NCBI RefSeq assembly: GCF_000815105.2
Contig: NZ_CP010310.2
Location: 2,356,001 to 2,420,000, forward strand
Length of the DNA stretch: 64,000 nucleotides
Reading direction: 5' to 3'
Origin: Pandoraea pulmonicola
GTDB lineage: Bacteria; Pseudomonadota; Gammaproteobacteria; Burkholderiales; Burkholderiaceae
Shown here: positions 20,531 through 29,627 of the stretch, one piece after another
Position numbering within the stretch: position 1 is the first letter of the stretch
Layout of the letters: every line of letters starts with the position of its first letter
Translations under genes and position numbers: made by a program
Notes under the pieces: generated by a model
Seen by the model: only the letters and a program-made list of their open reading frames with translations
Database searches by the model: none
What the model was told of the DNA's origin: nothing

Positions 20531-21940
20531 ATGCAAGTTCAATCGATGCAGTTCAAGGCGCGCGCCGGGCAAAAGCTCGCGGACCAGCGCCTGCAGGCCA
20601 ACCTCAAGAAACTCTCGACGAAGTTTGTAACGGCGCGCGCGGTCGCCATGGAGGAGATCGATTTCGAGGCGACGCGCGAGGCGCTCAAGGCGAGGCGTAA
20701 CCGCGGGCTGGAGAATCTCGACGTCTGGCTCGAGATCTTCGAGCGCGAAGCCACGCGTCGCGGCGCGACCGTGCTTTTCGCCGAATCGACGCAGGATGCC
20801 GCGCGTCTGATCGCCGAGATCGCGCGCAAGCACGACGTCAGGAAAGTGATCAAGTCGAAGTCGATGGTCACCGAGGAACTGCAGCTCAACAAGGTGCTCG
20901 CCGACATGGGCGTGCAGTCGATCGAGACCGATCTGGGCGAGTACATTCTTCAGATCAACGACAACGAACCGCCGTCGCACATCATTGCGCCGGTCGTGCA
21001 CAAGGACAAGGACGAGGTCGCCGACCTGTTCGCGCGCGTACACGACAAGCCGCGTCTCACCGAGATTCCGGCCATGACGCGCGAGGCGCGCGAGATGCTG
21101 CGCCCGCAGTTTCTGTCGGCCGACATGGGCGTGACCGGCGGCAACTTCCTCGTGGCCGAAACCGGCTCCGTGGCGGTGGTGACCAACGAGGGCAACGAAG
21201 GCATGTGCACGATCATGCCGCGTGTGCATGTGGCGGTGACCGGTATCGAAAAGGTGCTGCCCACGCTGGAGGATCTGGCTACGGCCATGCGCCTGCTGCC
21301 GCGCTCGGCGACCGGGCAGGGCACGTCGAACTATTTCTCGTTGCTGACCGGCACGCGCGCCGAGGGCGAAGTCGACGGTCCCGATCATATGTATTTCGTG
21401 CTCGTCGACGGCGGGCGTACCGGGCTGATCGGCGGCGCGTTCCAGGAGATGCTGCGTTGTATTCGCTGCGGTGCGTGCATGAATCACTGCCCTGTGTACC
21501 AGAAGATCGGCGGGCATGCGTATGGCTGGGTGTATCCGGGGCCGATGGGATCGGTGCTCACGCCGAGCTACGTCGGACTGGAGAAGACGCTCGACCTTCC
21601 GCAGGCGGCCACGATGTGCGGCGAATGCAACCGGGTATGCCCGGTCGGCATTCCGATCTCGGATTTGCTGCGCAAGCTGCGTGAGCGCCAGGTCGATCGC
21701 GGCCTGCGTCCGTGGCAGGAACGGGCGGCGCTGGCGGCGTGGGCCTTTGCGGCGCGGCGTCCGCGTCTCTATTCGGCGCTTTCGGGGCTGGGCTCGCGTG
21801 CGTTGAAGTGGATGGGACGCGAGCGAGGCAGCATCTCCAAACTCCCCTTCGGCGGCGGCTGGACCGACACGCGGGAGATGCCGGTGCCGAGCGGCAAGAC
21901 GTTCCGCGCCATGTATCGCGAGCGTCGCGCACCGCGTTGA
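20531..21940 (+). CDS. lutB: LutB/YkgF, lactate utilisation ferredoxin-like subunit
   Basis: A 469-aa iron-sulfur subunit of the lactate oxidation complex. The N-terminal LUD domain (VIKSKSMVTEELQLN, TGGNFLVAETGS) is followed by two [4Fe-4S] motifs, CIRCGACMNHCPVY and CGECNRVCPVGIPI. The length matches YkgF. The usual third gene, lutC/ykgG, is absent: the next gene is convergent. The start at 20531 is family-typical; an in-frame ATG at 20546 is possible. A bidirectional terminator follows. Confidence 0.93.
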   Translation: MQVQSMQFKARAGQKLADQRLQANLKKLSTKFVTARAVAMEEIDFEATREALKARRNRGLENLDVWLEIFEREATRRGATVLFAESTQDAARLIAEIARKHDVRKVIKSKSMVTEELQLNKVLADMGVQSIETDLGEYILQINDNEPPSHIIAPVVHKDKDEVADLFARVHDKPRLTEIPAMTREAREMLRPQFLSADMGVTGGNFLVAETGSVAVVTNEGNEGMCTIMPRVHVAVTGIEKVLPTLEDLATAMRLLPRSATGQGTSNYFSLLTGTRAEGEVDGPDHMYFVLVDGGRTGLIGGAFQEMLRCIRCGACMNHCPVYQKIGGHAYGWVYPGPMGSVLTPSYVGLEKTLDLPQAATMCGECNRVCPVGIPISDLLRKLRERQVDRGLRPWQERAALAAWAFAARRPRLYSALSGLGSRALKWMGRERGSISKLPFGGGWTDTREMPVPSGKTFRAMYRERRAPR

Positions 21941-21977
21941 ACGTGGGCGGCCGGTCGATCGCCGGTCAGTCGCAAGA

Positions 21978-22009
21978 GAAAAAGCCGGACTGCGGGTCCG
22001 GCTTTTTTT
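21978..22009. terminator. Bidirectional terminator between lutB and the ABC permease gene
   Basis: AAAGCCGGAC pairs with GTCCGGCTTT around a short loop. T-runs follow on the plus strand (TTTTTTT) and A-runs precede it, so it can serve both convergent operons. Confidence 0.85.
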
Positions 22010-22032
22010 CGCGGCGACGAAGCGTTGGCGGT

Positions 22033-22692
22033 TCAGTTTCGCGCCGGCAACGCGAGACGTTTCTCGATGCGTCGCTGCAGTGCCGACAGCCCCGTCGAGA
22101 GCACCCAGTAGATGGCTGCACACGCGAGATAAAGCGGCAGCGGTTGATAGGTCGATGCGATGACTTCCTGTGCCGAGCGCAGCAACTCGGTGACGGTGAT
22201 CACCGACACGAGCGAGGTGTCCTTGATCAGGCTGATGAGGCTGTTGCCGAGACTCGGCACGGCGATACGCAGCGCCTGCGGCGCGATCACGTAGCGCAGC
22301 GTCTGCCAGTACGAGAGGCCGAGGCTGTATGCCGCGTGCCACTGGCCGCGCGGCATGCCTTCGAGTGCGCCGCGCATGCTCTCGGACAGATAGGCGCCGA
22401 CGTTGAGGCTCAGCGTAAGCACGCCCGCGGGCGTTGGCTCGAGTGAGATGCCGATGCCGGGCAGGCCGTAGTAGACCACGAAGATCTGCACGAGCAGCGG
22501 CGTGCCGCGCATGATGCTCACATAGGCGCGGGCAATGGCGCGCAGCACGCGAACCTTGCCGATGCCCATGATCGCCACGACGATGCCGATCGCGAGGCCG
22601 AATACCATCGACATCAGGGCAAACTTGACCGTGAGCACGGTGCCCTGCAGGAGCACCGGCATGGATTGGGCGGCGAGTTCAAGTGGATTCAT
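22033..22692 (-). CDS. Polar amino-acid ABC transporter permease (HisM/TcyL class)
   Basis: A 219-aa integral membrane permease with the EAA loop GALEGMPRGQWHAAYSLGLS and the signature SIMRGTPLLVQIFVVYYG of the His/Glu/Gln permease family. It should move an amino acid (possibly cystine) with the binding protein encoded upstream. ATG 22692 (MNPLELAAQSMPVLL) is chosen at the family-typical N-terminus; 36 upstream in-frame codons are not protein-like. No ATP-binding subunit gene lies downstream, so the ATPase must be encoded elsewhere. Confidence 0.9.
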   Translation of the reverse strand: MNPLELAAQSMPVLLQGTVLTVKFALMSMVFGLAIGIVVAIMGIGKVRVLRAIARAYVSIMRGTPLLVQIFVVYYGLPGIGISLEPTPAGVLTLSLNVGAYLSESMRGALEGMPRGQWHAAYSLGLSYWQTLRYVIAPQALRIAVPSLGNSLISLIKDTSLVSVITVTELLRSAQEVIASTYQPLPLYLACAAIYWVLSTGLSALQRRIEKRLALPARN

Positions 22693-22863
22693 GGGGGCGT
22701 GTTTGTGAGTGGCGATGGTGGCGCGGTGCGGCGGCGCTGCCCGATGACCGGGCGTCGCGCCTTCGTCAGCCGATGCGGCGCGTTCGCCGTCGTGCGTCAT
22801 CCGCGGTGAAGCGGCTGCGTTGGCGCTCTACGTGGACATTCCGGTCGCGGGGCGCCGCAAACG

Positions 22864-22905
22864 CGACGGCCGGCACCTGCTTTATGCGCATGGTGCCGGC
22901 CGTCG
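22864..22905 (-). other. 14-bp stem-loop between binding-protein and permease genes
   Basis: CGACGGCCGGCACC (22864-22877) pairs perfectly with 22892-22905 around a 14-nt loop. It lies in the 254-bp spacer just after the binding-protein stop. Such hairpins often protect the upstream message and cut read-through, giving more binding protein than permease. Confidence 0.55.
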
Positions 22906-22946
22906 GGCGACGAACGAGGTGCCGCCGCGTAGCCGAATCGGGCGTG

Positions 22947-23744
22947 TTACTTCGCGGGCTTCGACGTGTCTTCGCCGAACCACTTCTGCGAGAGCTTGGC
23001 GAGCGAGCCGTCTTGCTTCATCTTCGTCAGCGCCTCGTCGACGGCCTTGGCGAATTCGGGGTTGCCCTTGCGGAACGGGATACCGACCGACTCGCTCGCG
23101 CCGTGGAGCACCGCGCCCGGACGCAGCGGCAGGTTCGACGTCTTGATCAGGTAGGCCAGCATCAGGCGATCGTTGAGTGCCGCATCGATACGCTGGGCTG
23201 CCAGGTCGCGCAGATATTCGGGCGCGCCCGGATACGTGCGCACGTCGATGCCGGGTACCGACTTGGCGAGCGTGTTGTAGTTGCTGCCGAGGCTCACGCC
23301 GAGCTTCTTGCCCTTGAGGTCGTCGAGCGACTTGAACTCGCGCTTGTCGTCCTTGCGCTGAATGAGCTGCGCTGCCGAGTAGACGTACGGCTGACTGAAG
23401 TCGACCGACTTCTTGCGCTCGTCGGTGATCGCCACCTGGTTGACGATGACGTCGAACTTGCCGGCCACCAACCCGCCGATGATGCCGCTCCACTCGGTGG
23501 TCACGAACACGGGTTTCACGCCCAGGCGTTCGGCGACGGCCTTGGCCACGTCGACATCGAAGCCGTCGAGCTGCCCGTCGGCGCCGCGATAGTTGAACGG
23601 GGGATAGGTGCCTTCGATGCCGATCTTGAGCACGCCCGCGGATTTCACGGTGCTGAGCAGGTCGGCGGCGCGCACCGGCGAGGTGGTCGCGAGCGCGGCG
23701 GCGGCCAGCGGGACGAGGCACAGCTTCTTGAACCAGTTTTTCAT
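22947..23744 (-). CDS. Amino-acid ABC transporter periplasmic binding protein (FliY/TcyJ-like)
   Basis: A 265-aa solute-binding protein of family 3. Signal peptide residues 1-26 end at SPVRA. The mature domain has the ligand signature GIEGTYPPFNYRGADGQLDG-FDVDVAKAVAERLG. The closest remembered relatives are cystine binders (FliY/TcyJ), but specificity for cystine, glutamate or another polar amino acid cannot be fixed by eye. It lies 50 bp downstream of pyrD and upstream of its permease. Confidence 0.9.
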   Translation of the reverse strand: MKNWFKKLCLVPLAAAALATTSPVRAADLLSTVKSAGVLKIGIEGTYPPFNYRGADGQLDGFDVDVAKAVAERLGVKPVFVTTEWSGIIGGLVAGKFDVIVNQVAITDERKKSVDFSQPYVYSAAQLIQRKDDKREFKSLDDLKGKKLGVSLGSNYNTLAKSVPGIDVRTYPGAPEYLRDLAAQRIDAALNDRLMLAYLIKTSNLPLRPGAVLHGASESVGIPFRKGNPEFAKAVDEALTKMKQDGSLAKLSQKWFGEDTSKPAK

Positions 23745-23793
23745 GGTGATGATCTCTCCCTTGGGGAATGTGGGGCGCGTGGCGTCCGGCCCC

Positions 23794-24822
23794 TCAGACC
23801 GTACGCAACGCTTGCACGCATTCTCGCACTAGCTCGGGTCCACGGTAAATCAGGCCGCTGTAAACCTGCACCAGGCTGGCGCCTGCGTCGAGCTTCGCCT
23901 GCGCGTCGGCACCGCTGAGGATGCCGCCTACGCCGATGATCGGCAGCGCGCCGCCGAGCTCGGCGGCGAGCGCCCGGATCACCCGGTTCGAGGCGTCAAA
24001 CACAGGACGCCCCGACAGGCCGCCTGTCTCGTTCGCGTACGGGAGCCCGGCCACGGCCTCGCGCGAGAGCGTCGTGTTGGTGGCGATCACGCCGTCGAAG
24101 CCATGGCGCGTGAGCGTGCCGGCGATAACCTTGATCTGTTCGTCGTCGAGGTCCGGAGCGATCTTCAGTGCGATCGGGACGTACTTGCCGTGGCGATCGG
24201 AGAGCGCGCGTTGCTTGTCCTTGAGCTTGCCCAGCAATGCGTCGAGTTCGTCGCCGCCCTGCAATTGACGTAGGTTCTTCGTATTCGGCGAGGAGATGTT
24301 CACGGTCACGTACGTTGCGTACGGGTACACCTTCTCGAGGCAGATGAGGTAGTCGTCGACGGCGCGCTCGATCGGCGTATCGGCGTTCTTGCCGATGTTC
24401 AGGCCGAGCGGTCCCTTGTAACGCGCCGACTGCACGTTCTGGAGGAATTGCTCCACGCCGCCGTTGTTGAAGCCCATGCGGTTGATGATCGCTTCGGCTT
24501 GCGGCAGGCGGAAGATGCGCGGCTTCGGATTGCCTGGCTGCGGCCGCGGCGTGACGGTGCCCACTTCGACGAAGCCGAAGCCCAGCGCGGCGAGGCCGTC
24601 GATGCAGCTGCCGTCCTTGTCCAGGCCGGCGGCCAGGCCGACCGGATTGGGGAAGCGAATGCCCATGACCGTGCGCGGATTTTCAGGCAGTGTCTGCCCG
24701 ACAAGTCCGGCCAGACCGAGCGAGGCGGCGCCGCGCAGGGTGGCCAGCGTCAGATGGTGAGCCTGTTCGGCGTCAAGACAGAACAGGGCGCGACGGGCCA
24801 GAGGATAGAGGGGCGCAAGCAC
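23794..24822 (-). CDS. pyrD: Dihydroorotate dehydrogenase (quinone), class 2
   Basis: A 342-aa membrane-associated FMN enzyme for the fourth step of pyrimidine synthesis, passing electrons to quinone. The N-terminal amphipathic helix ([19 protein letters not shown]) is the class 2 membrane anchor. [15 protein letters not shown] carries the catalytic Ser of class 2, and [13 protein letters not shown] binds the FMN phosphate. The length is close to E. coli PyrD (336 aa). Confidence 0.96.
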   Translation of the reverse strand: MLAPLYPLARRALFCLDAEQAHHLTLATLRGAASLGLAGLVGQTLPENPRTVMGIRFPNPVGLAAGLDKDGSCIDGLAALGFGFVEVGTVTPRPQPGNPKPRIFRLPQAEAIINRMGFNNGGVEQFLQNVQSARYKGPLGLNIGKNADTPIERAVDDYLICLEKVYPYATYVTVNISSPNTKNLRQLQGGDELDALLGKLKDKQRALSDRHGKYVPIALKIAPDLDDEQIKVIAGTLTRHGFDGVIATNTTLSREAVAGLPYANETGGLSGRPVFDASNRVIRALAAELGGALPIIGVGGILSGADAQAKLDAGASLVQVYSGLIYRGPELVRECVQALRTV

Positions 24823-24992
24823 GATGTCGGGTTCGGCGGAATCGGAAAGTCGCCATTTTACCGGGATACCGGTCGCAGAGCGCGTCTTTTTCTACGCTCT
24901 GCGTACTCTTGTTTTGCGTAGCATCGGGCGCCTTATGGACGCGATGCGCACTACGATGAGGCAATGGCAGGCGAAGCGCGGGCGGAGTGGAG

Positions 24993-25026
24993 ACGAAAAC
25001 CCACGGCCCGCCAAAGTGCGGGCCGT
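24993..25026 (-). terminator. Intrinsic terminator of the nudix-aat-bpt unit
   Basis: ACGGCCCGC (25003-25011) pairs with GCGGGCCGT (25018-25026); the minus-strand continuation is GGGTTTTCGTC. It lies 40 bp past the bpt stop. Confidence 0.65.
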
Positions 25027-25066
25027 CGTCCGGAGCAGCGAGCGTGTCGACTTTGCGGAGTGCGTG

Positions 25067-25843
25067 TCAGGTACCGGCTGCGTCCAGTAGCTGTTCCGGC
25101 ATGTCCTGCCACTGGCCGTCGACCAGTCCTTGGAGCGGTCGGAAGTTCGCCTTGTACACCATCTTGCGACTTGCCTGAATCCAGTAGCCGAGATAGACGT
25201 GCGGCAATCCCAGGGCGCGCGCCTGTTCGATCTGCCAGAGGATGTTGTACGTACCGTACGATGCGCCTTCGATGTCGGGATCGAAGAAGGTGTACACGGA
25301 CGACAGGCCATCGCTCAGGATGTCGACCATGCTGATCATGCGTAGCGTGCCCGCGCCCTGATGACCGGGCGGCTCGCGGAATTCGACGAGCCGCGAGTTC
25401 ACGCGGCTTTGCAGCAGGAACTGCTCGTATTGCTCGCGACTGTCGTGGTCCATGCCGCCGCCCGCGTGACGCCGCGACTGATAGCGCATGTACAACTGGT
25501 AGTGCTCTTCCGTGTAGTGCAGACCGGAGACGTTCACGGCGAGCGTGGCGTGGCGTCGCCAGATGCGTCGTTGCGTACGGTTGGCGGCAAAGCGGGCGAC
25601 CGGCACGCGCACGGGCACGCAGGCACGGCAGCCATCGCAATAGGGCCGGTATGTGAAGACGCCGCTGCGGCGAAAGCCGGCGCGGACCAGTTCGCTGTAC
25701 ACGTCGGAGTTGATGAGATGGCTGGGCGTGGCGACCTGCGAGCGAGCCGTATGGTTGTCGAGATAGCTGCAGGGGTAGGGCGCCGTTGCGTAGAACTGAA
25801 GGGCGGACAGCGGAGAGAGCGGCAGTTCGTTTGGGTGGGTCAC
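25067..25843 (-). CDS. bpt: Aspartate/glutamate leucyltransferase (Bpt/Ate family)
   Basis: A 258-aa aminoacyl-tRNA-protein transferase of the bacterial N-degron pathway. It adds Leu to proteins with N-terminal Asp or Glu, marking them for ClpS-ClpAP. The conserved cysteines are in [12 protein letters not shown] and [17 protein letters not shown]; the GNAT-like C-domain ends [21 protein letters not shown], here given as HVYLGYWI and [10 protein letters not shown]. The start is GTG 25843, overlapping the aat stop as GTGA, so it is translationally coupled to aat. Confidence 0.94.
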   Translation of the reverse strand: MTHPNELPLSPLSALQFYATAPYPCSYLDNHTARSQVATPSHLINSDVYSELVRAGFRRSGVFTYRPYCDGCRACVPVRVPVARFAANRTQRRIWRRHATLAVNVSGLHYTEEHYQLYMRYQSRRHAGGGMDHDSREQYEQFLLQSRVNSRLVEFREPPGHQGAGTLRMISMVDILSDGLSSVYTFFDPDIEGASYGTYNILWQIEQARALGLPHVYLGYWIQASRKMVYKANFRPLQGLVDGQWQDMPEQLLDAAGT

Positions 25844-26604
25844 TGGGAAACCTCGTGAGCCTTGTCTGCTGCGTTACCGTAGGCGAGTGCGCCCAGAATC
25901 TGTTTGTCCAGACGCCAGACCGGTGCCGGTGCCATGACCGCCGTCTGCACGTGTGCGAGAAACGCATGGCGGGGAATTTCGCCGCCGCCGAGCGACGCCA
26001 GATGGGCGGTACTTTGCTGGCAGTCTATCACCTCTATTGCGTGTGTGCGTGCAAACGCGACGAGTGCGGCGAGTGCGATTTTTGAGGCGTCGCTGCGCTT
26101 GGCGAACATCGATTCGCCATAGAACATGCGGCCGAGCGATACGCCGTAGAGGCCGCCGACACGCTCGCCGTCGTAGAACGTCTCCACGCTGTGCGCGAGG
26201 CCTGCATCGTGCAGTGCGCGATAGGCGCTCACGATGGCGGGCGTGATCCAGGTGCCGTCCTGGCCGCGCCGGGGCGCCTCGGCGCAGGCGTGCATGACGG
26301 CCGCGAAGTCCGCGTCGAGGCGGATTTCCCAGGTCTCTTCGCGCAGCACGCGGCGCAGTAGCTTGCGGAAGTTATGGCTGACGACGAAGTTCTCGGGGCG
26401 TAGCACCATGCGTGGGTCGGGGCTCCACCAGAGCACCGGCTGACCCTGCGAGTACCACGGGAAAATGCCGCGGCGGTAGGCGGCGAGCAGGCGTTGCGGC
26501 GAGAGATCGAGCCCCGCCGCGAGCAGCCCTGGGGCGTCGCTCGACGCGTCGAGCGCTTCGTCGACCGGAGGAAAGGGATCGTTTGCTTCGAGCCAGACGA
26601 CCAT
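25840..26604 (-). CDS. aat: Leucyl/phenylalanyl-tRNA--protein transferase
   Basis: A 254-aa cytosolic enzyme that adds Leu or Phe to N-terminal Lys/Arg proteins for ClpS-dependent degradation. Motifs are [37 protein letters not shown] and the GEDMFA-like [16 protein letters not shown]. It forms a two-gene N-degron operon with bpt (GTGA overlap). The nudix gene lies 77 bp upstream on the same strand. Confidence 0.95.
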   Translation of the reverse strand: MVVWLEANDPFPPVDEALDASSDAPGLLAAGLDLSPQRLLAAYRRGIFPWYSQGQPVLWWSPDPRMVLRPENFVVSHNFRKLLRRVLREETWEIRLDADFAAVMHACAEAPRRGQDGTWITPAIVSAYRALHDAGLAHSVETFYDGERVGGLYGVSLGRMFYGESMFAKRSDASKIALAALVAFARTHAIEVIDCQQSTAHLASLGGGEIPRHAFLAHVQTAVMAPAPVWRLDKQILGALAYGNAADKAHEVSQ

Positions 26605-26681
26605 GGCGACGTCAACCTGCGGAACGAGCGGATCGGTGGACGGGGGCCGACCTTGCGTGCGGGCGAAAAGCGGAGGGGCGC

Positions 26682-27317
26682 TCAGACACGCAGCATCGGC
26701 GTGAGGATGTCTTCGGTGTGCGCGGTGTTGACCGGCAGACCCGGCACCGGCGTGCCTGGTAGCGCAGCGCCATTGGCGACTGGCTCCAGATGCACGCCGA
26801 ACGCGCCGGCGCGACGATCCTCGAAGAAAAAGCGCAGCGTCTTGGCCACGGTCGCGAAGGCGATCTCGTCCCAGGGGATTTCGTCTTCCGAGAAGAGTGC
26901 GACCTCCAGGCTCTCTTCGCCGGCGGCAAATTGCGGTTCGCGCATCTGTGCCAGATAGAAGATATGGACCTGATTGACGTGCGGGACGTTGAGCAGCGAA
27001 AACAGGGCGCCGACTTCGACGACGGCGCCGGCTTCTTCCAGCGTCTCGCGCGCGGCGGCCTGAGCCGTCGTTTCACCGATTTCCATGAAACCCGCGGGCA
27101 GCGTCCAGTAACCGAGACGCGGCTCGATGGCACGCTTGCACAGCAGCACCTGATCGCCCCAGACGGGCACCGTGCCGAGCACGTTGCGCGGGTTCTGATA
27201 GTGGATGGTGCCGCAATGGGTACAGACATGCCGCTCGCGGTTGTCGCCGGGCGGAATGCGCAGCTCGACCGGATGGCCGCAGGCGGAACAGAATTGGATG
27301 GGAGGACGTCGGTTCAT
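26682..27317 (-). CDS. Nudix hydrolase with N-terminal zinc ribbon
   Basis: A 211-aa protein. Cys10, Cys13, Cys32 and Cys35 form a zinc ribbon (FCSACG, CTHCG). The Nudix box follows: [20 protein letters not shown], then AGA. Proteins of this layout resemble NudC-type NADH pyrophosphatases but lack their N-terminal domain, so the nucleoside-diphosphate substrate is uncertain. It is first in the minus-strand series nudix-aat-bpt. Confidence 0.88.
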   Translation of the reverse strand: MNRRPPIQFCSACGHPVELRIPPGDNRERHVCTHCGTIHYQNPRNVLGTVPVWGDQVLLCKRAIEPRLGYWTLPAGFMEIGETTAQAAARETLEEAGAVVEVGALFSLLNVPHVNQVHIFYLAQMREPQFAAGEESLEVALFSEDEIPWDEIAFATVAKTLRFFFEDRRAGAFGVHLEPVANGAALPGTPVPGLPVNTAHTEDILTPMLRV

Positions 27318-27456
27318 GGTTGCTGCGAGTGTATCATCGGCGGCGCGCGCTGTGCGGCGCCCCGCCCGGCGTCGCGGGATAACCCATGTTGCGGGGCACA
27401 GCGATGAGCGCGCCGCGGCCGTCGATGGGGACGAGGAAAATTATCCGTCATTCTTG

Positions 27457-27485
27457 TTGCACTGCGATGGCAATTGTCATATAAT
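27457..27485 (+). promoter_or_regulatory. Promoter of tRNA-fMet
   Basis: TTGCAC (27457-27462), 17 bp, perfect TATAAT (27480-27485). The tRNA starts 14 bp past the -10 element. Confidence 0.75.
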
Positions 27486-27498
27486 CTTATTCTTCAGA

Positions 27499-27575
27499 CG
27501 CGGGGTGGAGCAGTCTGGCAGCTCGTCGGGCTCATAACCCGAAGGTCACAGGTTCAAATCCTGTCCCCGCAACCA
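27499..27575 (+). tRNA. Initiator tRNA-fMet (CAT)
   Basis: A 77-nt cloverleaf with encoded CCA, anticodon CAT in the loop CTCATAA, and three G:C pairs closing the anticodon stem (GGG/CCC). The first base C cannot pair with A72, the hallmark of bacterial initiator tRNA. Confidence 0.96.
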
Positions 27576-27581
27576 AATTCG

Positions 27582-27614
27582 AAAGCCTGATTTCCACGTG
27601 AAATCAGGCTTTTT
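27582..27614 (+). terminator. Terminator of tRNA-fMet
   Basis: A 13-bp perfect stem (27582-27594 with 27600-27612), a 5-nt loop and a T-run. Confidence 0.9.
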
Positions 27615-27710
27615 GCGTTCTGGCGCCGCCATGTGCGCCGTGCATCGATTTTGTCCGAACGTCGCGCCGATCGCGCTGAACGTGTCAACGAATCTTGGTC
27701 AGACGCCGCT

Positions 27711-28175
27711 ATGTCAGGCATTTTCACTACCAGCGAACATGAGTACGACGCCATCACCGAGCTATGGGAGGCGTCCGTGCGTGCGACGCACGATTTCCTG
27801 AGCGACGCCGATATCGAATGGCTGCGTCCGCGCATTCGCCACGAATACCTGGGGGCTGTCACGCTGCGGGTGTTTCGCGACGATGCCGGCCTGATCCGTG
27901 GATTTGTGGGGGTCGCGCAGGGTAGCGTGGAGATGTTGTTCGTGGCGCCCGAGGCACGTCGCCAGGGCATCGGGGGAGCATTGCTCGCATACGCCGTGCG
28001 CGAGCTCGACTGCACGCGCGTCGACGTCAACGAGCAGAATCCGCAGGCGCTGGCGTTCTACCGGCGCGAAGGTTTCGATGTGGTCGGGCGTTCCGAGCTC
28101 GACGGGCAGGGGCGGCCGTTCCCGCTCCTGCATTTGGAACTCGCTAGCGCGAAGACGGCATCAGACGTTGTTTGA
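27711..28175 (+). CDS. GNAT-family acetyltransferase
   Basis: A 154-aa GNAT protein. The acetyl-CoA loop is VAPEARRQGIGGALL, and the C-terminal motif is NEQNPQALAFYRREGF. It resembles YjaB-type single-domain acetyltransferases; the substrate is unknown. ATG 27711 (MSGIFTTSEHEYDAI) is preferred over an earlier in-frame ATG at 27633 lying next to the tRNA terminator. Its last 32 nt overlap the convergent EamA gene. Confidence 0.85.
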   Translation: MSGIFTTSEHEYDAITELWEASVRATHDFLSDADIEWLRPRIRHEYLGAVTLRVFRDDAGLIRGFVGVAQGSVEMLFVAPEARRQGIGGALLAYAVRELDCTRVDVNEQNPQALAFYRREGFDVVGRSELDGQGRPFPLLHLELASAKTASDVV

Positions 28176-29028
28176 TCCTGGCGCCGAACACATTCACGGC
28201 GAGGCCGGACATCACCAGTGCGGCGCCACCAATCTGGGGCGCCGTGAGCTTTTCGTCGAGCAATAGCGCGGCCGAGGCGAGTCCGATGATCGGTACGAGC
28301 AGCGAGAACGGTGCGACCTGACTGGCGGGGTAGCGTGTCATCAGGCGCCCCCACAGCGAGTACCCGACGAGTGTGGCGACGAAGGCGAGATACGCGATTG
28401 CGAACACCGACGCTGCCGAGATGTGTGCGAGCGAATCGGCGATCTGCTGCGGGCCTTCGAACCAGTAGGACAGCAGTGCGAAGGGAATGGGCGGAATCAG
28501 GCTCGCCCACACCACGAGACCGACGAGATCGACGTTGCCGATTTTCTTGGTGACGATGTTGCCGGTCGCCCAGCTTAGCGATGCGCACAGCGTGAGGACG
28601 AAGCCGAGCAGTGTCATTGCGCCGTCGCCTTGTCCGCCGATGACGGCCAGACCGGCTGCGGCGATCAGCAAGCCCGCGATGTTCTGTGCACGAAAGCGTT
28701 CGCCGAGGCACAGCACCGCGAGCCCCAGCGTAAAGAAGGCTTGCGCTTGCAGCACGAGCGAGGCGAGGCCGGCGGGCATGCCGACGTACATTGCGGTAAA
28801 CAAGAGGGCGAACTGTCCGAACGAAATCGTCGCGCCGTAGGCGGTCAGCCATCGCCACGGGACTTGCGGACGTTTGACGAAGAAGATCGCAGGAAAGGCG
28901 GCGAGCAGGAAGCGCAGTGCACCGAGCAGCATGGGCGGCACGCCATGCAGGCCGACCTTGATGACGACGAAGTTCACTCCCCAGGCGAGTACGACGATGA
29001 GTGCCTGTAACAGATCCTTCGGTGCCAT
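28144..29028 (-). CDS. eamA: EamA-family exporter
   Basis: A 294-aa inner-membrane protein with ten predicted helices and two EamA repeats (ALIVVLAWGVNFVVIKVGL; SLSWATGNIVTKKIG). The pattern closely recalls E. coli EamA/YdeD, which exports cysteine and O-acetylserine; that substrate is inferred. A good AGGAGA precedes ATG 29028. The 250 bp beyond it once served as the dusA promoter region. Confidence 0.87.
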   Translation of the reverse strand: MAPKDLLQALIVVLAWGVNFVVIKVGLHGVPPMLLGALRFLLAAFPAIFFVKRPQVPWRWLTAYGATISFGQFALLFTAMYVGMPAGLASLVLQAQAFFTLGLAVLCLGERFRAQNIAGLLIAAAGLAVIGGQGDGAMTLLGFVLTLCASLSWATGNIVTKKIGNVDLVGLVVWASLIPPIPFALLSYWFEGPQQIADSLAHISAASVFAIAYLAFVATLVGYSLWGRLMTRYPASQVAPFSLLVPIIGLASAALLLDEKLTAPQIGGAALVMSGLAVNVFGARIKQRLMPSSR

Positions 29029-29277
29029 GCGGCCTCTCCTTGTGCTGCGTGCTCGTCAGCGTGTCATTCGGGGGAAGGCGAAAGTGTACTCCTGGCGCGT
29101 GAACGTGTCGTGTGAAGAATCCGCGCTGTCCCCGTGGCGACGGCCGCGGGCGCCCATGTCGAGCGGGCGGCGCATCCCGGCGACGCGCAGAAGCATGACG
29201 TATACTTTGTGTTTCGTTTTTCAAGAGACGTCGTCTTGCCAAGGCGGGACGGCGTTTGCTGTATCTGAGGAATTTGC

Positions 29278-29334
29278 ATGAACCTGCCTGCACGCCGCGT
29301 CAGCGTCGCGCCGATGATGGATTGGACGGCTTAA
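29278..29334 (+). pseudogene. Severed 5' end of the original dusA
   Basis: The original dusA promoter and start codon remain here. The first 17 codons (MNLPARRVSVAPMMDWT) match the intact dusA at 41470 and then run into element DNA and a stop after one more codon. It is the host-side junction created when the element integrated. It may still be translated as an 18-residue peptide. Confidence 0.85.
29305..29327 (+). repeat. attL core repeat
   Basis: A 23-bp sequence from GTCGCGCCGATG to GATTGGAC, identical to 41497-41519. Similarity continues leftwards with two silent changes. Confidence 0.88.
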
Positions 29335-29384
29335 ACGCGCGAAAGCCGCGTCGTTTGGGCGTTCTAGGGTAGGGTGATGATTCA

Positions 29385-29403
29385 TGTAGCACGGATGTAG
29401 CAC
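29385..29403 (-). promoter_or_regulatory. Left arm-type integrase sites
   Basis: TGTAGCAC occurs twice, at 29385-29392 and 29396-29403, 11 bp apart. The inverse complement GTGCTACA recurs at the right end by the integrase gene. This pairing is what a lambda-type integrase with arm-binding domain requires. Confidence 0.6.
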
Positions 29404-29537
29404 TTCTTCGCGGGCCGGGCCGTGGCGCAAGTCCTCCGTGGACGAGCGAGTTCGCCTCAGACGAGGCAGTTCCGGGCCGTGAGCAAGGTTGGGGGCTCTG
29501 CTGATGAGTGGCGTGCATTCGCTGACGAGACAGCCAT

Positions 29538-29581
29538 GAAAAACACCCCAAAGATTGGATTCGCATCCAATTTTCGGGGTG
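29538..29581 (-). terminator. Terminator of the rep-prtN operon
   Basis: A long hairpin: CACCCC...ATTGGAT pairs with ATCCAAT...GGGGTG (29544-29581) with one mismatch and a 4-nt loop. The minus strand continues with TTTTT. It lies 47 bp after prtN. Confidence 0.8.
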
Positions 29582-29627
29582 CAATCTACACATCGAGCCT
29601 CTTGCTATTGCGATTGAGGCACACGAT

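Noticed and set aside
20453-22342. 629-codon minus-strand frame across lutB
   Set aside because: Shadow of lutB, low-complexity Arg/His composition, overlapping the terminator and permease gene.
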